From Medakamo hakoo (Eukaryota > Chlorophyta > Trebouxiophyceae > Coccomyxaceae): a stretch of DNA of 64,000 nt. Of the stretch, positions 26,696 through 38,000 are shown in pieces (positions within the stretch are counted from its first letter, which is position 1; the number at the start of each line of letters is the position of its first letter). The stretch covers positions 682,001-746,000 of the forward strand of contig CP089451.1 of assembly GCA_026636295.1 (NCBI GenBank), written 5' to 3'. Under the pieces are notes generated by a model. That model saw only the letters and a list, made by a program, of their open reading frames with translations, was not told where the DNA came from and did not search any database. The position numbers were made by a program, and so were the translations under genes.

Positions 26696-29600
26696 TGCAG
26701 CCCCAGCAAAGCGCGTCGCAGCCGAGCGCGGCAGCGCCGAGGTGCGTGTTTTCGCGGCGTTTTTTTTTCTCTCCGAGCACAAATTCGGCCCGCCAGTCGA
26801 CCTAGCCAGGCCGAACCACTCATTTTTTTCGTCCCCCTCCCAACCCCCCTCGACTCCACACCAGGTGGTGGACGGTCTCGGCCCGCGCGTGCCTGGCCGT
26901 CGCGTTCGCTGGGTGGGTGGCCACCGTCGCGGGCTACGCCCAACACCAGGAGCGGTTGGCCCTGACCGCCAAGGCGCCCGTGTCGCTAGATGACCCGGAA
27001 CACCTGTTGGATCGGTAAGTTCTATGTTTTTTTGGTGGTTTTGCGACCAACGTCGCCTCGCCCGTCGCGCGCTTTTCCCCCATCCGCCGATCCCACGCCT
27101 CATGCCCGCTCACTTCACCGCACTCAGAATTTCGTCGTGGGCGCTCTTGCACTCGGCCGAGTATTTCGCCAAGTACAGGGCCGCCCTGGACCCGGGCGCC
27201 GGCTTTCAAAAGTTTTGGTGGCTGGCCGGCCTGGAGGCGTTTGGCCTGGCCGTCGGCGTCGCTGCGACCATCTTTCCGTTTTCGCACGCCCGCATCTTGG
27301 CGTCCGGCATCCTGGCCATGGGCCAGGCAGCCGACCTGCCCGAGTCGGCCGTCGAGATCGTGGCCAACTATTTAGACCTGGGCGTGCCGCTGCCGGCCTA
27401 CCGCGTCGCGCAAGTCGTGGGCGGCGTGGTCGTGCCAGCCGCCAACCTCGCGGCGGCCATGGTCCTCGGCTGGGAGCCCGCCGACGTCGGCCCGGACGTC
27501 ACGGCCGTCGACCCGCCCCCGCCCGAGTCCCGGGGCCTGAACCGCCTCCAAGCCTGGGTGGAGCGGGCGTACCTGGGCGGCATGGACCGGGCGCGCGCGC
27601 CCATCCTGGGCGGCCTGGCGGGCGCGCTGTGGGCGGCCACGGCCGTGGGCTGGGCCGGGTACGGCGTCGGCGTGGCGTCGGGCGCCTGGTGGCGGACGCA
27701 CGTGCCACTGTGCGGCATGGCCCTGGCGGCCCAGGTGATTGCCAACGGCGCGTGCACGCTGTCCCTGCTGCCCGCCGCGGAAGGGCGGGCGTCGGGCACC
27801 GCGCTCGCCGCGGTCTCTGCCGCGTTTGCGATCGGCGTGTGGCGGTGGAACCGGGCCTTCGCGCCCGGCCTGTCCCTGCTGGCCGTCCGCGCTGGCGCGA
27901 CACCGCCGCCGGGCTACACCCTGTTCAACGTCGGCGTCATCCTGTGGCTGCTCGTCGCGGCCGCGTGTTTCACCCCGTTTGGCTGCCGCCGTCCGCAGGC
28001 GGGCGACGCGGCCTTCGTCGCCCGGCCGTACCGCGCCTTCCTCTTCCTGGTGGCCGGCCCGCTCGCCCTGTCCGGCGTCCTGCTCATGACGGTGGCCACC
28101 CTGCTGATGGCCACCCCGGAGAGCGAGCGGTCCATGTGGGCCGACCGCCGCGTCTTCCGCCTGTCGGGGGACAGGTACTGGCTGCTGTACACCGTGCGTT
28201 TTTTGACTTTGGTGCAGGGCTGTCAGCGCGCGCGGCAGGAGCGTGGGAGGCACCGTCCCGGAGGGGGTGGGCAGGCACCAACGGCCGTGCGACGTCGCGG
28301 ACGCCCCTTATTTTTACCCCGGAACAGCGTGCCTCTCCCAGGGCCAGGCGCGTTTCTCACCGCCCGCACCTCCACACACACACACACACAACACTCCCAC
28401 AGGTCTTTGTGTATTACGTCATCCTGTTCAAGCAGTGCCACACGTTTGTGCCCATGTGCGTGCCGTGGTGCGGTGGCGCGCACAGGGGTGGTGGTGGCCT
28501 CGCCCGCCCGGGACCCTTTGCCCTCCCTGCGCCTTCCTCACGCACACACCCGTCCCTCGTTCCTCCCTCCGCCAGGATCATGGCCCGGTCCCGGGAGACT
28601 ATGATTGTACGTGCTCTGTGTGTGTGAGGGGGTGTGGTGGGGTGAGGGGTGGGGGTGGGGGTGGTTCCAGTCCAGCCCAGCCCCCACGCCTGGGGATCCT
28701 CGGCGTTTTGCTCCGCTGCCCATCCACCCATTCCTCCACATCCCACCCCCTTCACCCTCCCGTTCACAACAGTACGGGTCGCTGATCGTCGCGCTGGGCA
28801 CCAACTACATGGCCAACCGGTCGTCGGACGCAATCATGAACGTGGGGCTGTGGCTGGTGCTGGCGGGCTTTTGCGCGGAAGCGTGTGTGACGGCGCTCGC
28901 AACGGACTCGCCGGCCGGCGTGCACACGTGGCCCGGCCGCGCGTGGCGCGCGTGCTCCGACCGGGGCGGACCGGCCGGGTCGACGTCCGCACCCCTCCTG
29001 GTCGCGCGCGCGGCCGACCCGGAGTCTGGCGGCCCGCACACCGTGCAGCTGCTGCTCCCAGACGACGCGGCCCCGGTGGCGGCGGCAGCGCCGTCGCCGT
29101 CAAACAGTACCAGCAGCCCCGACATCGTGCTGGAAAAGCTCATCGGGTCTGGGTCCTTTGCGTCTGTTTTCCGGGGCGCGTACGGCGGCACGCCGGTCGC
29201 CATCAAGGTGTTGGCCTCCGCGTCCCCTGCCGCCCAAGCCGCCGCGCGCAAGGAAGCCGCGCTGGCCATGTCGCTCCGCCACCCGTGCGTCCTGCAAACC
29301 TTCGCCGCGCTCGAGGTCGAGGTTGACGGCCCGGCCCTGCTGCTGGCGTCGTCGTCCACCTCCTCCTCCTCCGGCGGCGGCGGCGGCGGCGGCGGCTCCA
29401 GTGGTGAGCCCGCCCGCCCGTACGCGATGCGTGGGGCGGCGGTGGAGGCCGCCGCGGCGACGGCGGCCCTGGCCGAGTTCACGACCGTGCTGCAGGGTGG
29501 CGGCGGTGACGCGCCGCTAGGCTTCCCTCCTGCTGGCGAGGCCACCGGCGCCACCACCACCACCCCGACGTCGGGGTGCGCCCCGTCGCCCTCCATGCCG

Positions 29601-30625
29601 CCGCCGCCGTGGCCGTCCTGCCGCCAGAGCTGGCTCGTCCTGGAGTTGGCGGACCGGGGCACGCTGGACCGTGCCATCCGCGTCGGCACGTTCCGGCGGG
29701 GTGGGGGCGGCGGCGTGGCGAGGGGCGGGACGGCCGCCTCGCCCCGGGCCGCGTCGCCGGCGACGCCCGGCAAAGGTGGCGGCGATGGCGGCAAGACCAC
29801 TAAGCCCGCTTCCGCCGCCGCCGCGCTGCTGGCCACCCTCCACGACATCGCGTCCGGCCTGGCGTACCTCCACGCCGTCGGCATCGTGCACGGCGACGTC
29901 AAGCCAGCCAACGTGCTGTTGCGGTCCCGTGCCCGCGACCGGGCGGGGCGCCGGTTTTCCGCGTGCCTCAGCGATTTTGGCCTGTCCCGCGTCCTCGCGC
30001 CCGGCCCCGGCGGCGGCGACGGCTGCGGCGGTGGCCCCACAACCACCCCCGCCACCCCCGCGCCCACCCATCTACACACGCATACCTTTGGCACGATCTC
30101 CCACACCGCGCCCGAAATGATGCGGGAGGGGCGGTGAGTTCCGAGTCGTCTTCTTGAGGAAGAGAGGAAGAGGGGGCGCGCGACTGTGTCCCTCTGCCCT
30201 CGCTCACCCCTCCCTCCCATCCCATTCCCTCCCCACCTCAACAACACGCAAGCCTGTCCCGTCCCGCCGACTGCTACGCGCTGGGCATGATTCTGTGGGA
30301 AGTGTGGATGGGAACGCCTCCGTTTCACGGCGTGCCGGCCGCGTCCGTGCTGTACAGCGTGGGCATGAAGGCCGAGCGCCCGAGCCTGGACGGGTTCGGC
30401 GACGCGCCGCCCGGGTATGTGGCCCTGATGACGGCGCTGTGGGCGGACGCCATGCACGACCGGCCGACGGCGGCGCAGGCAGCCCGGTGCCTGAAGTCCA
30501 TGCTCGACGCAGAGCTTGGCGTGTGCGGCGGTGGCGGTGGTGGTGGGGTGGACGGGGTGGCGGCGGCGGCGGCGGAGGGGCCGCACCACCACCAGCAGCG
30601 CCAGCCGTCGGCCGGGTCGTCGTGA
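26695..30625 (+). CDS. polytopic membrane TKL kinase, array copy 1
   Basis: Seven exons: 26695-26741, 26865-27014, 27128-28193, 28403-28455, 28576-28606, 28773-30133, 30253-30625; 1,026 residues. Residues ~1-500 hold about 7-9 hydrophobic segments, e.g. ACLAVAFAGWVATVAGY, VVGGVVVPAANLAAAMVLG, LWAATAVGWAGYGVGVA, LALSGVLLMTVATLLMA and VGLWLVLAGFCAEACVTAL. A kinase domain fills ~565-1000: glycine loop IGSGSFASVF, VAIKVL lysine, catalytic loop IVHGDVKPANVLL (HGD, not HRD), LSDFGLSRVL, APEMM. The mix of motifs fits the TKL group. Low-complexity insertions lie after beta-4 and before the helix ahead of the catalytic loop. It lacks two introns found in copy 2. The loop before segment 8 is the most diverged of the set (MWADRRVFRLSGDRYW). 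Function: presumed membrane sensor kinase; stimulus unknown. Confidence 0.85.
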
Positions 30626-30737
30626 GGGCCTCATTTTATTCTATTGGTTTCTGTCTCCCTGAGGTGTATGGAATTCTGCACGTGTCGTGTGTGTGTGTGT
30701 GTGCGCGTAAAGTAAAGCAAAAAGTAAGCAGTCTCCA

Positions 30738-30779
30738 TTCTCTCTCTCTCTCTCTCTCTCATTTTTTTCTCTCTCTCTG
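30738..30779. repeat. CT microsatellite in the 3' flank of kinase copy 1
   Basis: Two (TC)n runs split by ATTTTTTTC. It lies between copies 1 and 2, immediately before the duplicated promoter block. Confidence 0.85.
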
Positions 30780-30878
30780 CGTGGGGTGCCCGACGCCGCC
30801 CCTTTGCAGCCGCGGCGGGACTGTCCTGCGCGCAGCCACGCCGCGGCCCTCCCTAGCCTACCACACCGCCCGCTTCCC

Positions 30879-30893
30879 ATGATTGCCCTGTGA
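30879..30893 (+). promoter_or_regulatory. 4-codon upstream ORF of kinase copy 2
   Basis: ATG ATT GCC CTG TGA, overlapping the main ATG by one base (TGATG). Confidence 0.6.
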
Positions 30894-33800
30894 TGCAGCC
30901 CCAGCAGAGCGCGTCGCAGCCGAGCGCGGCGGCGCCGAGGTGCGTGTTTTTGCGGCGTTTTTTTTTTCTCTCCGAGCACAAATTCGGCCCGCCAGTCGAC
31001 CTAGCCAGTCCAAACCACTCATTTTTTTCGGCCCCCTCCCAACCCCCCTCGACTCCACACCAGGTGGTGGACGGTCTCGGCCCGCGCTTGCCTGGCCGTC
31101 GCGTTCGCTGGGTGGGTGGCCACCGTCGCGGGCTACGCCCAACACCAGGAGCGGTTGGCCCTGACCGCCAAGGCGCCCGTGTCGCTGGATGACCCGGAAC
31201 ATTTGTTGGACCGGTAAGTTTTATTTTTTTTTGGTCGCACGACCGACCTCGCCTCGCATGTCGCGCACGTTTTTACACCCATCCACCACTCCCACGCCTC
31301 ACGCCCGCTCACTTCACCGCACGCAGAATTTCGTCGTGGGCGCTCTTGCACTCGGCCGAGTATTTCGCCAAGTACAGGGCCGCCCTGGACCCGGGCGCCG
31401 GCTTTCAAAAGTTTTGGTGGCTGGCCGGCCTGGAGGCGTTTGGCCTGGCCGTCGGCGTCGCTGCGACGATCTTTCCGTTTTCGCACGCCCGCATCCTGGC
31501 GTCCGGCATCCTGGCCATGGGCCCTGCGCCCGACCTGCCCGAGTCGGCCGTCGAGATCGTGGCGAATTATTTTCGTTTGGGCGTCACCCTGCCATCCTAC
31601 CGCGTCGCGCAGGTCGTCGGCTCGGCGGTCGTCCCCTTCGCCTCCCTCGCCGCGGCCATGGTCCTCGGCTGGAACCCGGCCAGCCCCGGCCCGGACGTGA
31701 CGGCCGTCACCCCGTCCCCGCCTGAAGCCCGGGGCTGCACCCGTGTCCAAGCCTGGATGGAGCGCTTCTACCTGGGCGCGGTCGACAAGGTCAGACGCCA
31801 GGCCCTGGCGGCCTGCGTAGTGGGCCAGTGGATTTGCACGGCCATCGGCATCGTCGGCTACGGCGTCGGCGTCGCGTCTGGCCAGTGGTGGCACACGCAC
31901 GTGCCCCTGGTCGGCGTTGCGCTCGCGGTGCAAGTGGTTGCTAACACGGCGTCGGCTGTGGCGTTGTTGCCGTGCACCGAAGGGCGCGGGTCGGGAACAT
32001 CGCTCGCGGCGCAAGGGTGAGTTTTTGGGCGTGCGGTGGCGGGCGCAATGGCTCGTCCTTTTCTCTCTCCCGCCCCCTCTAACATTTTGGACGCCCTTTT
32101 TCTCTCACTGCTTTACCTCCGCTCATTCGACGCAGCGCTGCGCTGTCTTTATCGATTTGGCGTCTGAACAGAACGTGGAAGGCTGGGCTGTCACTTGTGG
32201 CAGTGCGCACGGGCGTCACGCCGCCCAAGGGATACGTGCTTTTTAATGCGTCCGCCGTCCTGTGGATTGTGTGAGTTTTTTTTTTTTTGGGGGTGGTTGT
32301 GGTGGTGGTGGGCGTCCTGCCACGGCCACCGCGATTCTCCACACGTCACCCCTCTCCTCCCTTTCCCACAGGTGCGCGACGGGTGTGATGACATTCATGG
32401 GCTTCCGTGCCCCACAAGCGGGTGACGAACAGCTGCGCGCATTACCCTACAGAATCGTGGGCTTCCTTGTGGCAGGCCCGATAGAGTTGGCGGGCGTCTT
32501 GACCCTGACGGCGGCCACGCTCCTGACTCGCAACGCCGAAAAAGAGCGCAGAATGTGGGCGGGCGAGACCGCATTCTCCCAGTCTGGAGACCGCTGGTGG
32601 TTGATGTACACGGTAATAACTCTTGAGCGGAATGGACGGGTGGAAGGGGGGTTCGTCCAAACGGACGAGGGCGGAAAGGAGATGGGGAAAGTTTGCGCGC
32701 AGGCTGGGCGGGGGTGAGCGGTTGGGGGCCGCCCCCGTGCTCCCGTTCCTCTCACTTTCGACGCGCCGCCACCCCCTTCTTCCGACCCTCTGAACACACA
32801 TAGCTCGTTGTCTACTACGTCATTGCACCCGAGCCCTTCCACGGCGGCGTGCCCATGTGCGTGCTTTGGGGGAGAGGGTGCGCGTGACGCGCGCGACGTG
32901 CGACCGCCCAGCTTCACTGTCGCCCTTGCTCACGCGCCCCCACGCTCCAACCACACACAGGGTCTTTGCCCGGTCACGAGAGGCCATGGTGGTAAGTAAG
33001 AGAGCGGGGACGGCGGTGGTGTGCCCCCTTATTCGCCGTCCACCACCCTTCCGCACCCCTCTCGCCTGGAAAAAAATCACTCATTCGCCTTCCCCTTCAC
33101 CTGCTCCGGAAAACACACACACGCACACTCCTACAGTACGGCTCCCTCATCGTCGCCCTTGGCGTGAGCTACATGATCAACAAGTCCACCGACCCGGCCG
33201 TCAACGCCGGGCTGTGGATGATCACCGGCGGCTTTTTGGCAGAGGCGTGCTGCGCCGTCCTTGCGACCGATTCCGACCGCGGCGTGCACCGCTACCCGGC
33301 GCGCGCCGCGGCCGCGCTCGCCCGCCTGTTGCCGGGCACCAGGCCGCGCCGCGACCCCGCCGCCAAACCCCTGCTGATCGCGCGCGCGGCCGACCCGGAA
33401 GCGGGCGGCCCGCACACGGTGCGGTTGTTGCTGCCCAAACCCCCGTCGTTGTCCGGCAGCGGCGGCGACCTTTCTTCCGTCTCGGACGTCGTCCTGGAAA
33501 AGCTGATCGGCGCGGGGTCGTTTGCGTCGGTGTTCCGGGCCCGGTACGCGGGCGCTCCATGCGCCGTCAAGGTTTTGTCCGCCACCTCCCCACACCGCCG
33601 CGCTGCGGCCAAGGCGGAAGCCGAGCTCGCCCTGTCCCTCCGCCATCCGTGCGTCTTACAAACCTTTGCCGTCCTGGACGTGAACGTCCCGGCGTCGACG
33701 CTGGCCGACGCCGCCACGGCCGCCAGCAGCTCCAAATCCGCCAGCCCGGACGGCGGCGGCGGCAGCCGGCCACGCCTGGCGGACGGGACATCCACGGCGC

Positions 33801-34727
33801 TGGCCGAGTTTGCGGCCGTCCTGGGCGCGCCTGGGCGAGAGGTTGGGTTGGCGGCGGACTCGCCGCCTTCGCCGACGGCGGCGGCCGCGCCCCAAACCGT
33901 GGCGCAAACCTGGATTGTCCAGCAATTGATGGACAGGGGCACGCTGGAGCACGCCATTCGGAAAGGCGTGTTCCGGCGACCAGGCCACCACCGCCCTGGC
34001 GACGGCGGTAGTGGTGGTGGTGGCGGTGGGAGTGTTGGTGCGAGTGGGCCGTCGGTCAGACACAAGCCGCAGTCGCCGCCCGCACCGACCAAGCGGGCCG
34101 CGGCCGCAACGGCGCGCCTGCCGCCGCCCCGGCTGGCGGCCCCCAACCCGGTGGCAGCCATGCTGGCCACGCTCCACGACGTCGCGTCCGGCCTGGCGTA
34201 CCTCCACAAGGTCGGCATCGTGCACGGCGACTTGAAGAGCGCCAACATCCTGCTGACCTCCCGGTCTGCCGGCGGCATCCCAGGCGGCCGCCCGCCCTTC
34301 GGAGCCGTCATCGCTGACTTTGGCCTGTCCCGCGCGCTCGCCCCGCCGCCGGGTGTCGCCCTTTGCCCCACCGGCCCAGGCCCAGACACGCACATCTTCA
34401 CCCACACGTTTGGCACGGCGGCCTACACCGCCCCTGAAATCGTGCGGGAGGGGCGGCTGTCTTCGCGGGCGGACTGCTACGCCCTGGGCATCCTCCTGTG
34501 GGAGGTGTGGGTCGGGCACCAGCCGTACCGCAACATGCCCCACGCGGCCTCCATCTTTTACCGCGTCGGCGTCGAATGTCGCAGGCCGTCCCTGGAGGGC
34601 TTTGGCGACGCGCCGCCCGGGTATGTGGCCCTGATGACGGCGCTCTGGGCGGACGCCATGCACGACCGGCCGACGGCGGCCGACGCGGCGCGGTGCCTGG
34701 GCGCGATGCTGGAGGCCGAGGTTGGGC

Positions 34728-34760
<33 letters not shown>

Positions 34761-34834
34761 GGGAAGTGGAGTCGGTGGCGGCGGCGCGGCCGGCCTCGGT
34801 GCCGCCGCCGACAAGCGTCATGGCCGAGGAATGA
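30893..34834 (+). CDS. polytopic membrane TKL kinase, array copy 2
   Basis: Eight exons: 30893-30939, 31064-31213, 31327-32016, 32136-32270, 32372-32612, 32804-32856, 32961-32991, 33137-34834; 1,014 residues. Same layout as copy 1. The loop between membrane segments 7 and 8 reads RRMWAGETAFSQSGDRWW, nearly the array consensus. Kinase features: IGAGSFASVF, CAVKVL, IVHGDLKSANILL, IADFGLSRAL, THTFGTAAYTAPEIV, ADCYALGILLWEVW. The whole kinase half is one exon: the intron that copies 1, 3 and 5 have after the APE motif is absent. Its promoter, exons 1-2 and the start of exon 3 nearly match copy 1, whereas the catalytic loop matches copy 3. A poly-Gly run (~12) near the C-terminus is followed by a short tail ending MAEE. 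Confidence 0.86.
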
Positions 34835-35035
34835 GAGAGAAGGAGAGAGAGTGGAATTTGGAGGACCGTTTAGCAACATAAAACGCGGAGTGCGCGTGGT
34901 GTGTGTATTTTTCTCACGGCGGGCTCGCAACCCCTTTGGCTAGGTTGCAGCTCCGTCCTCCACTCGCCTTTTTTGCGGCCGAAAAACGAAAAACACACGC
35001 CGCCCTCGACCGCCGCCCCGCCTGACACACTCGCC

Positions 35036-35050
35036 ATGTCTTTCACGTGA
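35036..35050 (+). promoter_or_regulatory. 4-codon upstream ORF of kinase copy 3
   Basis: ATG TCT TTC ACG TGA, overlapping the main ATG by one base (TGATG). The codons differ from copies 1 and 2 but the geometry is the same. Confidence 0.6.
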
Positions 35051-38000
35051 TGGCTGAGCCCTCGTTGAAAGCGGCGGCATGGCCGCCGACGGCGGTGCCG
35101 CGGTGCGCCGGCAATTGGGGCGGGGGGCGGAGAGCCGCCCGCATTCCGCGCTCGCTCGCCAACCTCTCGGTTCGTGCCGCCGCCTGACCTCCCCCCCCCC
35201 CCCCCGTCCTTCCCACTCCAGGTGGTGGACGCTCGCCACGCGCGCCTTCCTCGTCTTGGCCTTCGCCGGCTGGGTGTCCATCGTTGCCGGCTATGCCCAG
35301 CACCAGGAACGGCTGAACAACACGGCGCGCGGGGCCGTGTCCTTGGACCACCCGGAACAGCTGTTGGACCGGTAAGTTTTATTTATTTTTTTGGTCGCAC
35401 GACCAAAAAACCTCGCCTCGCACACGTCGCGCGCGTTTTGACGCCCATCCACCACTCCCACGCCTCACCCCCGCTCACTTCACCGCACTCAGGATTTCGT
35501 CGTGGGCGCTCTTGCACTCGGCCGAGTATTTCGCCAAGTACAGGGCCGCCCTGGACCCGGGCGCCGGCTTTCAAAAGTTTTACTGGCTGAACGCGCTGGA
35601 AGCCGCCGGCCTGGTCATCGGCGCGGTCGCCACCCTGCCCGACGACCAGCGCGGCCTGCGCTTCCCCACCGCACGCATCCTGGCGTCCGGCATCCTCGCC
35701 ATGGGCCAGGCGCCCGACCTGCCGGAATCCGCGATCGAACTCCTGGCAAACTACAAAAACCTCGCCGTCCCTCTGCCGTCCTACCGCATCGCCCAAGTCG
35801 TCGGCGCGTCCATCGTGCCCTTTGCCAGCCTGGCGGCCGCCATGGTCCTGGGCTGGAACCCGGTGAGCCCAGGCCCGGACGTGACCGCCGTCGACCCGCC
35901 GCCGCCGGAAGCCCGCGGCTTGAACCGGCTGCAGGCCGCCATGGAGCGGGTGTACCTGGGCACCATCGACCGCATCCGCCGGCCCGCCCTCATAGCCTGC
36001 ATCGTCGCCATGTGGATTTGCACGGCCGTCGGGTGGGCGGGCTACGGCGCGGGCGTCGCGTCGGGGAAATGGTGGCACACGCACATCCCGCTGTGCGCGA
36101 TCGCTTTGGCCACGCAAGTCCTGGCCAACTCCGCGTGCGTCTTTGCCCTGCTGCCGGCCGTGGAAGGGCGCGGCGCCGGGACGGCGCTGGCGGCGACAGG
36201 GTAAGAGTGTTTTTTGGATGGGACGGGGTGGGTGGGTGGGTGGTGGGAGGTGACCCCGACCCCAACCAAACCCTCCGCCCTGTCTCACGTCCACTCCCCC
36301 CGTCGCGCACACCGCCATTTGGACAGGGCTGCGTTGGCGCTCAACATCTGGCGCATCAACAGGTCATGGCAGGGCGGCCTGACCCTCGTGGCCGTGCGCC
36401 TCGGCATCCAGCCCCCGCCGCACTTCGTCCTCTACAACGCCGCCACGATCCTGTGGCTGCTCATGGCCGCGGGCGTCATGACATTCATGGGCTTCAGGCG
36501 CCCGCAGGCCGAGGATGGGGCCCTGGTGGCGCTGCCGTACCGCGTCATCATCTTCACGGTGGCCGGGCCCGTCGCGCTGGCGGGCGTCATTCTGTGCACC
36601 GCCGCCACGCTGGTCTCGACGTCGCAGGAGCAAGAACGGCGCATGTGGTTCGGCGAGACCTATTTTTCTCAGTCCGGCGATCGCTGGTGGTTGATGTACA
36701 CGGTGAGGTTGCGTGGGAGGGCGGGAAATGGCGGCATGGGAGGGCGGGAAACGGCAGCATGGGAGGGCGGGAAACGGCGGCATGGGAGGGCGGGAAACGG
36801 CGGCATGGGAGGGCGGGAAACGGCGGGCGGGACGCGGGCAAACAAGAGAGGAGGGTTGGGAAACACGTTGGGTGCGGTGGGCGGTCGCAAACGTAGCGCT
36901 CCCTGCCCCCTGCCTCACCCCTCCCGCTCCCACCCACCCGCACAGCTTGTCGTCTACTACACGATCGCGCCCAAGCCGTTCCACACCTTTTGCCCGATGT
37001 GCGTGCGTGTGGCGGTGGTTTTGAGGCAGGAAGACGGGTTTGGAACCCACCGCAGCAGGTCTTTTTGTTTTGCATCCTCACGCCCCACCCCCTCTCCAAC
37101 ACTGACAGGGTCCTGGCCCGGTCGCGGGAGACCATGGTGGTGCGTACAGGCTTTTGCTATTGAGTTTTGAACGAGTCTTTTTGTTTGCGTCCGCGCGGAC
37201 GCACGATCCCTCACCCGCATGAAACACGCACATCCACCCACCCACCCACCCACACCACACACCTCCCTCAGTACGGCTCCCTCATCGTCGCGCTCGGCAC
37301 GAACTACATGGTCAACAAGAGCACAAACGGCGCTGTCAACGCCGGGCTGTGGATGATCCTGGCCGGCTTTTTGATCGAGGCGGTCATGAGCGTGCTGGCG
37401 ACGGACTCGCCGGCCGGCGTGCACACCTGGCCGCGCCGGGCCGCGCGCGCGCTCGCCGCGCCCTGCACCTCCCGCCGCCTCGGCCCCGGCCCCAAGCCCC
37501 TGCTGGTCGCGCGCGCCGCCGACCCGGAAGCCGGCGGCCCGCACACCGTCCGCCTGCTCGTCCCCAAGCTCGGCGCCGACGCCGGCCGCCCGCCGGCGCC
37601 GGCACCCGGCGACGTCGTCCTCCACCAGCTCATCGGCACTGGGTCGTTCGCGTCCGTCTTCAAGGCGTCCTACGCGGGCGCGCCCGTCGCCGTGAAAGTC
37701 CTGTCGTCCGCGTCGCCCGCCGCGCAGGCCGCCGCCCGCAAGGAAGCCCAACTCGCCCTGTCCCTCCGCCACCCGTGCGTCCTCCAAACGTTTGCGGTGT
37801 TGGACGTGCAAGTCCCAGCGTCCGCCCTGGCCGACGCCACGTCCAGCGCCGTCGCCTCCACGTCCGCCAGCCCGGGTGCGACGCAGGCGGCCTTGGAAGC
37901 CACGTCCGCCGCGCTGGCCGAGTTTGCGGCCGTCCTCCAAGCCGCGCCCGACGGCGGCCCCGACCTGCTGGAGGGTGGCGGTGGTCGTGGTGGGGGCGAC

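Noticed and set aside
35079-35375. Unspliced open frame from 35079 through intron 1 of kinase copy 3
   Set aside because: Reads into exon 2 by chance; the spliced start at 35050 matches exon 1 length, phase and the upstream ORF seen in the other copies.
36712-36826. Regular 23-bp repeats resembling a CRISPR array
   Set aside because: Units are directly adjacent with no spacers, in a eukaryotic intron.
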